From Anaerolineae bacterium (GTDB lineage: Bacteria; Chloroflexota; Anaerolineae; UBA4142): 9,823 nucleotides of DNA. The position numbers and the translations under genes are program-made. The notes under the pieces were generated by a model that was not told the DNA's origin, did not search any database, and saw nothing but the letters and a program-made list of their open reading frames with translations. The stretch lies in the NCBI GenBank assembly GCA_027457205.1, contig DAIDTM010000213.1, forward strand, positions 1 to 9,823. Direction: 5' to 3'. Shown here one piece after another: positions 1 to 5,836 of the stretch (position 1 is its first letter; every line of letters starts with the position of its first letter).

Positions 1-1084
1 CTTCGTACGCGTCGCCGCGCACGTCGATGGGATTGAGCGCGCTGGCGATCTCTGGCGCGTCACGCATCAGCGCGCTGATCGTCTCCGGCGCGAGCCGCGC
101 CATCTTCAACCCCGCGCGCTCGACCGCGTCGGTAGCCATCACGCCCATCCCGCCGGCGTTCGTCACGACCGCGACACGGTTGCCGCGTAGGAGTGGCTGG
201 TACGCGAACGCAATCGAATAGTTGAACAAACTCTCAATTGAATTGGCGCGGACAACGCCGGACTGCTTGAACGCCGCGTCGTACGCGCGCTCGGAGCCGG
301 CGAGCGAGCCGGTGTGCGACGAGATGGCGCGCGTGCCGGCGTCGGTCGTGCCGCTTTTGATCGCGATGATCGGCGTATGTTTCTCGCGCGCGACGCGGCG
401 CGCTTGCGCCATAAACTCTGCGCCGTCGCGGATGTCTTCGAGATACGCGAGGATCACTTTCGATTCCGGGTCGTCGCCCCACGCTTCGATGAAATCGTTC
501 TCGTTGCAATCCGCTTTGTTGCCGATGCTGACGAACCGCGAAAAGCCGATGCCCTGCCCTTCCGCCCAATCGAGCACCGCCTGCGCGAGCGCGCCGCTCT
601 GCGTCATAAACGCGATGTTGCCGCGCCTGGGCATGCCGGCGGTGAACGAGGTGTTGAGCGGAATGACCGTATCGATGATGCCGATGCAGTTCGGACCGAT
701 CATTCGCATCGAATACTTCTTGGCGATGTCGACGAGCGCGCGCTCCAGCTTCATTCCGTCGCCGCCGATTTCGCGAAAGCCCGCGGTGATGACGATGACG
801 CCCTGGACACCTTTCTTGCCGCACTGCTCCATCGCGTCGGCGACGCGCGACGCGGGGATGACGATCACGGCAAGATCGATTTCGTCGGGAACGTCGAGAA
901 CGGAAGGGTACGCCTGATGACCGAGGATGATGCCGGCTTTGGGGTTGATCGGATAAATGCTGCCGCGGAAACCATAGCGCGTCATGTTATCGGCGATCGC
1001 GTAGCTGAGTTTCGCCGGATCGCTGGACGCGCCGATGATGGCGACGGAGCGCGGTTCGAAGAAGGCTTGATGCAGATTATCCAT
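1..1084 (-). CDS. ADP-forming acyl-CoA (acetate-CoA) synthetase, N-terminal part, cut by the left window edge
   Basis: The 361 visible residues read as the alpha-type part of an ADP-forming acyl-CoA synthetase. This cytoplasmic enzyme converts acyl-CoA, ADP and phosphate to free acid, CoA and ATP. In order it shows a CoA-binding Rossmann domain (SVAIIGASSDPAK at 13-25, GSIYPINPK at 41-49, MIGPNCIGI at 128-136), a succinyl-CoA-ligase-like domain (FMTQSGAL at 159-166, VSIGNKAD at 185-192), and the start of a third flavodoxin-like domain (VAVVTNAGGMG at 304-314). The phospho-histidine expected in this family is present as H257 in SSHTGS, with a candidate partner E216 in AYLEDI. Conservation of that histidine favours a synthetase over a Pat-type protein acetyltransferase, which often lacks it. 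An ATP-grasp beta part may follow, fused or separate, beyond base 1. The ATG at 1084 was chosen because the conserved FFEPRSVAIIGAS start follows at once and a -10 box lies 8 nt upstream. There is no Shine-Dalgarno. Confidence 0.9.
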   Translation of the reverse strand, partial: MDNLHQAFFEPRSVAIIGASSDPAKLSYAIADNMTRYGFRGSIYPINPKAGIILGHQAYPSVLDVPDEIDLAVIVIPASRVADAMEQCGKKGVQGVIVITAGFREIGGDGMKLERALVDIAKKYSMRMIGPNCIGIIDTVIPLNTSFTAGMPRRGNIAFMTQSGALAQAVLDWAEGQGIGFSRFVSIGNKADCNENDFIEAWGDDPESKVILAYLEDIRDGAEFMAQARRVAREKHTPIIAIKSGTTDAGTRAISSHTGSLAGSERAYDAAFKQSGVVRANSIESLFNYSIAFAYQPLLRGNRVAVVTNAGGMGVMATDAVERAGLKMARLAPETISALMRDAPEIASALNPIDVRGDAYE

Positions 1085-1092
1085 CGGTTTCG

Positions 1093-1121
1093 ATTATACA
1101 TCAAAGGGCGCGCGATGAAAA
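1093..1121 (-). promoter_or_regulatory. Sigma70-type promoter of the acyl-CoA synthetase, predicted leaderless
   Basis: Read on the minus strand, TTTTCA (1121-1116, 4/6 to consensus) and a perfect TATAAT (1098-1093) are separated by exactly 17 bp. TATAAT is followed by 8 nt and then the ATG at 1084. With a normal -10 to +1 distance, transcription would begin about 2 nt before the start codon, so the mRNA would have essentially no leader. The absence of a GGAGG-like site between the -10 and ATG agrees with this. This is a prediction from sequence only. Confidence 0.65.
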
Positions 1122-1123
1122 CC

Positions 1124-1152
1124 AGAGGGACGACCCTGCCTGGTCGCCCTTT
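1124..1152. repeat. GGGCGACC-type palindrome (REP/MITE-like hairpin) between divergent promoters
   Basis: Bases 1124-1135 (AGAGGG-A-CGACC) pair with 1142-1152 (GGTCG-CCCTTT) around the 6-nt loop CTGCCT. This gives 11 pairs with one bulged A and one G-T pair. The right arm also belongs to a perfect 9-bp inverted repeat, CAAAGGGCG at 1102-1110 with CGCCCTTTG at 1145-1153, so two mutually exclusive pairings exist. The hairpin lies 2 bp upstream of the -35 of the minus-strand promoter and outside both predicted transcripts. It therefore fits a repeat element or protein-binding site better than an attenuator. From memory, short GGGCGACC palindromes of this kind recur between genes in Chloroflexota; the copy number here was not checked. 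Confidence 0.6.
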
Positions 1153-1181
1153 GCGGCGGCGCAGAAATGCTTTCGCGCAAC

Positions 1182-1191
1182 AAAACGTTTT
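1182..1191. promoter_or_regulatory. Perfect 10-bp palindrome AAAACGTTTT touching the -35 region
   Basis: AAAACGTTTT is fully self-complementary and AT-rich in a very GC-rich stretch. Its right end overlaps the first two bases of the proposed -35 (TTTGCA, 1190-1195) of the membrane glycosyltransferase gene. It could be a small operator half-site or an UP-like AT tract. Length and composition are too modest to exclude chance. Confidence 0.25.
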
Positions 1192-1219
1192 TGCAGGATT
1201 ATGCCAAGTGTGCTATATT
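1190..1219 (+). promoter_or_regulatory. Extended -10 promoter of the DUF2723 gene, predicted leaderless
   Basis: TATATT (1214-1219) is preceded by TGC, forming an extended -10 (TGnTATAAT type). A -35-like TTTGCA (1190-1195, 4/6) lies 18 bp upstream. The ATG at 1229 comes 9 nt after the -10. Transcription would start near 1226, leaving a leader of about 3 nt. No Shine-Dalgarno is present between the -10 and the ATG. It probably drives both membrane glycosyltransferase genes. Confidence 0.6.
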
Positions 1220-1228
1220 TTCTCTGCG

Positions 1229-4048
1229 ATGAAAACCTTTCTTACGAAACAGCGCGATCTGCTCATCAGCGCGACTCTTTTCGTCCTCGCGTTCGCGCTG
1301 TACGTTCGCACGCTCGCGCCGTCCGTCGCGTTTTTGTTCGACGATACGCTGGAATTTCAGTACATCGTCCCGCGCCTCGGCATCATTCACCAGACCGGCT
1401 ACCCATTCTACGCCATCCTCGGTAAACTTTTCACGCTGCTCGTTCCACTCAACGATCCGGCGTTTCGCCTGAACCTGCTCTCTGCGCTGAATGGCGCGCT
1501 CGCGGTCGCGCTCGCGTACTTGGTCGCGCGTCACTTGACGGCGTATCGCTTTGCCGCGATCATCGCCGCGCTCACCTTTGCGGTCGGGCAGACGTTCTGG
1601 TCGCAAGCTGTCATCGCGGAAACGTACACGACGCAGATGCTGATCGTCGCGGTGCTGTTCTATCTCGCGCTCATCTGGCGCGAGGAAGTGGAACACGGCA
1701 ATGCCGATGCGGCGCGTCGCCGTTTCTACGCGCTCGCGTTCGCGATGGGGCTGGGGCTGACGCATCACCGCCTGATTCTGCTGCTCTATCCCGCCATTAC
1801 GTTTTACGTTTTACTCGTCAATCGAAATATTTTCCGCGATTTCAAAACGCTCGCTCGCGCCGCGCTACTATTTCTTGCACCATTGCTGCTCTACCTGTAC
1901 CTACCGCTGCGCGGCGCGGTTGGCTCGGCAGATGGCACCTACCAGAACACGCTGCAAGGATTTTTCGCGTGGGTGATGGCGTCGCAGTACTTTACCTTTC
2001 TCACGGCAAATCCGCTCCACGTCTCATACGACGCCGCGTATTATTCGACGCTCTTCCAAAATCAACTCGGCATCCTCGGTCTCGCGCTCGCCGTTATCGG
2101 CGTCGTCTGGCTGCTGCGCAAACCGTGTGAATGGGCATTGCTCGTCCTCGCGCTGATTCCCGAAGCTGGCTTTGCGTTCAACTATCACGTCGCCAACGTC
2201 TACGTCCATTTTCTGACGACGTTCTGGCTGCTTGCCATTTTCGCCGGCGCGGGCGCAGACGGATTATTCAACGTGATCGCTCAACTATCGAGCCGCAAGT
2301 ACCAAGCGGCAGGATTTCTTGCGCTGCCCATCGCCGGCTTGCTCCTCCTGTTCATTCCGATCAACCTCCTCAGCGCCAACTATGCCGCCGACGATCTGTC
2401 CGGCAAATGGGATATGCACGATTACGGTCTCGACATCCTGAGTCAGCCACTGGAACCCAACGCGACCATCATTGGCATCACCGGCGAGATGACGCTACTG
2501 CGCTATTTTCAAGAGACGCAAAACATTCGCCCGGACCTGCAGACCATCGCCGCCGATACAGAAGACGCGCGGCTTGCGGCAATCACCGACGCGCTGAAAC
2601 AAAATCGTGTCGTCTATCTCACGCGATCGTTGAAAGGCGCGCCGGAGCAGTATTCGCTCTCGTCGCTCGGTCCGCTGATTCGCGTGCAGCCCACGCCGGT
2701 CACCACCGCGCCGCCGATTTCGCATCCGCTCGACGCGGATTTCGGCGCGGTCAAATTACTCGGCTACACGGTGGACGCGTCACGGCTCCACGCGATTCCA
2801 GACCTCTGGCACGCCCAGAATAATCGATTCCTGCGCGTGACGCTGTACTGGCAAGCCGTCGATAACATGCCAACCGACGCGATGGTTTCGGTCAAGGTTT
2901 TGCGCAGCGATCAGCGCGTCTTTGGGCAAGTCGATCATCGTCCCGTACTCGACGCGTACCCGACGACGGCATGGCGCAAGGGCGAAATCATCACCGACAC
3001 GTACGCGGTGCCCGTCTTCCTCGGCGTCACGCCCGGCGATTACGCGATCAACGTCACGATGTACAACGCCGCCTCCGGCGCGATCATCGGTCAGCGCGAT
3101 CTGGAAAAGATCACGCTGGGCGCGGATGTCACTGCGCCGCGCCACGCGTCGAACAACGCGCAGAGCGACGTGTACCTGGCGCAAGCGCTTGCCGGCTATT
3201 CCGTCGACGCGTGGAACGTCGCACGCACGGTCAACGCGGATTTCGGCGCGCTGTCGCTCGTCGGTTATTCGCTGGATTCGAGTTCGCAGCCAACCGTGCG
3301 TCCCGGCGATGCGCTGCCGCTGACGCTGCTGTGGCGCGCCGGTCAAAACCCCTTGCCCAACAATTTGCTCTCGCGCGTTTGGCTGGAGGATTCCAACGGG
3401 CGCGTTGTCGCGAGCCGCGACACGCCGATCAGTCTGGGCTACCCGCCCTTCAAGTGGCAGCCCGATTCGTACGTGCGCGATTGGCCCCTGCCGCGCGTGC
3501 CCGCGAACGTTGCCGACGGCACGTACAAACTGAAACTCGCCGTCGCGCGAGACAATCAGCTGCTTGGTTCCGCGTTTGCGCCGTTCAATCCAACCATCGT
3601 CACGTTGGGATCGATCGAAATCAAAAACCGGCAGCGGATAATGACCGAACCGACGGTCAAGGTCAAACTGGACGCCAACTTCGACTCGAAAATTCGGTTG
3701 CTCGGCTATAACGTGACCAGCAACGAACAACGGACGCTCCAGGTGACGTTGTACTGGAAATCGCTCACGCAGATGGATACACCGTACACCGTATTCGTGC
3801 ATTTGCTCGACGGGCAGAACAACGTCGTCGCGTCTGGCGATGCCGAGCCGGGCAACGGCGAGTTCCCGACCACCGGCTGGATCGAGAATGAGTACATCAT
3901 CGATGTCCACGAGTTCACGGTAGCGCCGGCTGTACCTGCCGGCGCGTATCAGATCGAAATTGGATTGTACGATCCGACGACCGGCGTGCGGCTCAAGACG
4001 GCGGATGGACAAGACCGCGTGATTCTTCGGTCGATTAATATCCCGTAA
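1229..4048 (+). CDS. DUF2723 / PMT-like membrane glycosyltransferase with three C-terminal beta-sandwich repeats
   Basis: This 939-aa integral membrane protein probably moves a sugar from a polyprenyl-phosphate donor to an acceptor outside the membrane. The N-terminal DUF2723 region carries a DD..EF-type loop (FDDTLEF at 37-43, candidate acidic residues D38, D39 and E42) and LGIIHQTGYPFY at 50-61, matching the family's LG.PHPPGYPLY motif. About ten hydrophobic segments lie between 9 and 381. Residues 385-490 form the soluble part usual in DUF2723 proteins (TGEMTLLRYFQ...RPDL at 418-436, VVYLTRSL at 461-468). Three copies of a roughly 130-aa beta-rich domain follow at about 501-630, 668-799 and 813-938. 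The ATG at 1229 was chosen because it follows the promoter directly. The same frame stays open upstream to 314, but that part only shadows the opposite-strand synthetase gene. The next gene starts 5 nt after the stop. Donor and acceptor are unknown. Confidence 0.88.
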   Translation: MKTFLTKQRDLLISATLFVLAFALYVRTLAPSVAFLFDDTLEFQYIVPRLGIIHQTGYPFYAILGKLFTLLVPLNDPAFRLNLLSALNGALAVALAYLVARHLTAYRFAAIIAALTFAVGQTFWSQAVIAETYTTQMLIVAVLFYLALIWREEVEHGNADAARRRFYALAFAMGLGLTHHRLILLLYPAITFYVLLVNRNIFRDFKTLARAALLFLAPLLLYLYLPLRGAVGSADGTYQNTLQGFFAWVMASQYFTFLTANPLHVSYDAAYYSTLFQNQLGILGLALAVIGVVWLLRKPCEWALLVLALIPEAGFAFNYHVANVYVHFLTTFWLLAIFAGAGADGLFNVIAQLSSRKYQAAGFLALPIAGLLLLFIPINLLSANYAADDLSGKWDMHDYGLDILSQPLEPNATIIGITGEMTLLRYFQETQNIRPDLQTIAADTEDARLAAITDALKQNRVVYLTRSLKGAPEQYSLSSLGPLIRVQPTPVTTAPPISHPLDADFGAVKLLGYTVDASRLHAIPDLWHAQNNRFLRVTLYWQAVDNMPTDAMVSVKVLRSDQRVFGQVDHRPVLDAYPTTAWRKGEIITDTYAVPVFLGVTPGDYAINVTMYNAASGAIIGQRDLEKITLGADVTAPRHASNNAQSDVYLAQALAGYSVDAWNVARTVNADFGALSLVGYSLDSSSQPTVRPGDALPLTLLWRAGQNPLPNNLLSRVWLEDSNGRVVASRDTPISLGYPPFKWQPDSYVRDWPLPRVPANVADGTYKLKLAVARDNQLLGSAFAPFNPTIVTLGSIEIKNRQRIMTEPTVKVKLDANFDSKIRLLGYNVTSNEQRTLQVTLYWKSLTQMDTPYTVFVHLLDGQNNVVASGDAEPGNGEFPTTGWIENEYIIDVHEFTVAPAVPAGAYQIEIGLYDPTTGVRLKTADGQDRVILRSINIP
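2729..4042 (+). repeat. Three tandem copies of a beta-sandwich-like domain in the DUF2723 protein
   Basis: The copies lie at bases 2729-3118, 3230-3625 and 3665-4042. Each opens with D/N-A-D/N-F then LLGY or LVGY plus V/L, continues with a hydrophobic strand ending L.W (VTLYWQA, LTLLWRA, VTLYWKS), and ends with P.G.Y or A.GTY followed by alternating hydrophobic residues. Copies 1 and 3 share a PTT-W-x-E-I/Y-I motif. Copy 2 has lost it and reads PPFKWQPDSYVRDW, so it is the most diverged. Copies 1 and 2 share a 17-nt identical stretch (2733-2749 and 3234-3250). The domain follows the last membrane segment and should be extracytoplasmic, perhaps for glycan or acceptor binding. That role is inferred. 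Confidence 0.75.
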
Positions 4049-4053
4049 GTAAA

Positions 4054-5793
4054 ATGAAGTTGCCGCGCCTCGCTCTGCCGCTCCTGCTCGCCGCGTTCGT
4101 CGCGCTCGCGCTAGCGTACAGCATGGTGATTCCACTCGGCGAAGCGCCCGACGAAGTCTCGCATTGGGCGTACGTACAATATCTCATCGCACACCATCGC
4201 TTGCCCAAACCGGAAGGCGCGGTGCTCGGCGAATCGCATCAGCCGCCGCTCTACTACGCCCTCAACGCCCTCGCCACGTTCTGGATTCCGCAATCCGATT
4301 TCCAGCCCATCGCCAATCCCGATTTTTCGTTTGACAATCCGGCAACTCCGAACCTGCTGTTGCATCCTCAACGCGAAAATTTTCCGTACCGCGCTGACGC
4401 ACTCGCGTGGCATCTCGCGCGGCTGCTTTCCGTGGCGATGGGCGCGATCACCGTTTGGGCGACGTGGCACATCGCCTCTGTGCTGCTCCCCAACGAAGCG
4501 TGGCTCGCGCTGGGCGCTGCCGCGTTTGTCGCGTTCCTGCCAGAATTTACTTTCATCAGCGCGGTGGTCAACAACGACAACGGCGTCATCGCGTTGACGA
4601 GTCTGAGCGTGCTGCAAATTCTACGCGTCGCTCAGCGACCCTGGCGCGCGCGCGACGCGGCAATTCTCGGCGCGCTGCTCGGACTGGCGGCGCTGACGAA
4701 ACTGAGCGGCTTGGTCGTGTGGTTGTTTGTCGCGCTGGTTTTCTTGTTTCTCGCGTGGCGACGCGGCGAATGGAAACGCACCCTGATTCACGCGACGCTC
4801 TGCTTTGGCGTCGCCGGCGTGATCGTCGCGCCGTGGCTGATGTACAACTGGGCAAATTACGGCGATCCGCTGGGCTGGTCGCTCGTGCTCGCGGTCACGC
4901 CGCTGCGCCGAACGCCGCTGACGCTGAACGATTTGGTGTACGTGATCGCGAGCGGATTGTACACGAGCTTCTGGGGAAGATTCGGCGGCGCGCTGCATTT
5001 GCGAATGTCCGACGCGATTTACATCGCGCTGGGCGCGTGGTCGCTGGTCGCGCTGGGGGGCTGGGTGCGATGGGCGCGCGAACGCCGTCACGACTTGGAC
5101 GCGCGCGCGCCGCTCGCTGCGTTCGTCGTCTTCTGGCTGCTGATGTTGGCGGCATTCGCGCGCTGGACGCTCGCCGAACTGGGAACCGATCAGGCGCGGC
5201 AGCTTTTCCCCGGCTTGCCGCTGCTCGCGCTGGTCTTGATGATCGGACTGGCATCGTGGTCGGCGGCGCGCCAGAAAACGGTGCTCGCGCTGTCAACGAT
5301 GGGAATGTTCGCGCTGAATCTTGCGGTCTTGTTCTATCTCGGCGCGACGTTTGCCGGGTCGCCGCAGAACCTCGCTGCGCTGCCGCGGCTCGGCGGCGCG
5401 AACGCGCCCGCCGATTTCGGTCATTCGATTCGTGTGCTCGATTATCGCGTCGAACCGACCCGCGTCGCGCCGGGCGGTGCGATTGTCGTCCAAATCCAGT
5501 GGCAGGCGTTGAGCGCGACGACCGAAAACGACTGGCTGTTGCTTCAGCTTGTCGGCGCGGGCAATCCAATTGTCAACCAAGACGGCGTGCCGGCGAACGG
5601 CAACCCGACGACGGACGAGTGGCGCGCCGGGCAAGTGTTCGTCTCGCGTCACACGCTCGTCGTGCCGAACGATGCCACGCCGGGAACCTACGCATTGCGA
5701 TTGGGATTGCATCCGTTCGGCAGGTGGGAATGGCTGCCGGTGCGCGGTCAGGACATGCTCATGCTGGGCAATGTGACGGTCGTCGTCCAATAA
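4054..5793 (+). CDS. ArnT/PMT-like (GT39/GT83-type) membrane glycosyltransferase with one C-terminal beta domain
   Basis: This 579-aa polytopic protein probably transfers a glycosyl unit from a polyprenyl-phosphate sugar. The first periplasmic loop has the acidic motif GEAPDEVSHWAYVQYL (29-44), with D33 and E34 as candidate catalytic or metal residues. ESHQPPLYYALNAL (60-73) and DQARQLFPGLPLLAL (379-393) follow; both are typical of bacterial PMT-like proteins with PF13231 or DUF2142 domains. About eleven hydrophobic segments run from 4 to 432. Residues about 452-578 repeat the beta domain found in the upstream protein (DFGHSIRVLDYRV, PTTDEW.AGQVF, ATPGTYALRLGL). The ATG follows the upstream stop after 5 nt. 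I see neither a clear Shine-Dalgarno nor a -10 box, so it is likely co-transcribed with, and coupled to, the DUF2723 gene. The shared domain suggests the two enzymes act on the same or related acceptors. Confidence 0.85.
   Translation: MKLPRLALPLLLAAFVALALAYSMVIPLGEAPDEVSHWAYVQYLIAHHRLPKPEGAVLGESHQPPLYYALNALATFWIPQSDFQPIANPDFSFDNPATPNLLLHPQRENFPYRADALAWHLARLLSVAMGAITVWATWHIASVLLPNEAWLALGAAAFVAFLPEFTFISAVVNNDNGVIALTSLSVLQILRVAQRPWRARDAAILGALLGLAALTKLSGLVVWLFVALVFLFLAWRRGEWKRTLIHATLCFGVAGVIVAPWLMYNWANYGDPLGWSLVLAVTPLRRTPLTLNDLVYVIASGLYTSFWGRFGGALHLRMSDAIYIALGAWSLVALGGWVRWARERRHDLDARAPLAAFVVFWLLMLAAFARWTLAELGTDQARQLFPGLPLLALVLMIGLASWSAARQKTVLALSTMGMFALNLAVLFYLGATFAGSPQNLAALPRLGGANAPADFGHSIRVLDYRVEPTRVAPGGAIVVQIQWQALSATTENDWLLLQLVGAGNPIVNQDGVPANGNPTTDEWRAGQVFVSRHTLVVPNDATPGTYALRLGLHPFGRWEWLPVRGQDMLMLGNVTVVVQ
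5407..5787 (+). repeat. Fourth copy of the shared beta-sandwich-like domain, in the ArnT/PMT-like protein
   Basis: Residues 452-578 align by eye with copies 1 and 3 in the upstream gene: ADFG start, VLDYRV for LLGY, VQIQWQAL for VTLYWQA, NPTTDEWRAGQVF for YPTTAWRKGEIIT, and DATPGTYALRLGL for the GDYAINVTMY strand. It sits after the last membrane segment, as in the first protein. The spread of one domain across two neighbouring enzymes suggests duplication or exchange within the locus. Confidence 0.7.
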
Positions 5794-5800
5794 TGTCGCA

Positions 5801-5829
5801 TTGACGACGCGGCGTCTTTGCGTTACACT
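5801..5829 (+). promoter_or_regulatory. Promoter of the glycosidase operon, predicted leaderless
   Basis: TTGACG (5801-5806, 5/6 to TTGACA) and TACACT (5824-5829, 4/6 to TATAAT) are separated by exactly 17 bp, starting 7 nt after the stop of the preceding gene. The ATG at 5837 comes 7 nt after the -10, so transcription should begin about 1 nt before the start codon. No Shine-Dalgarno is present. The arrangement argues that the in-frame TTG at 5801 is a -35 element rather than a start codon, and that a new transcription unit begins here. Confidence 0.6.
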
Positions 5830-5836
5830 GACGACA

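Noticed and set aside
222..917. Plus-strand 231-codon open frame
   Set aside because: It is a shadow of the minus-strand synthetase, with no recognisable domain and the composition expected from GC-rich antisense sequence.
1142..1192. Intrinsic terminator from the hairpin plus following T residues
   Set aside because: The stem is followed by TTTGCGGCGG, not a T-tract, and the predicted transcripts start outside it.
314..1228. Upstream in-frame extension of the DUF2723 protein by 305 codons
   Set aside because: It runs antisense to the clearly coding acyl-CoA synthetase, has arginine-rich low-information sequence, and the promoter and hydrophobic N-terminus place the start at 1229.
4035..4053. 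TAATAT-like -10 before the ArnT/PMT-like gene
   Set aside because: TAATAT (4036-4041) has no -35 at a suitable distance and is 12 nt from the ATG. Read-through from the upstream gene is simpler.
2780..4135. Minus-strand 451-codon open frame
   Set aside because: It lies antisense to the beta-sandwich repeats, is arginine-rich, and has no motif. High GC alone explains its length.
4407..5804. Plus-strand 465-codon frame inside the ArnT/PMT-like gene
   Set aside because: It is an alternative-frame shadow. The overlapping frame has convincing membrane segments and family motifs.
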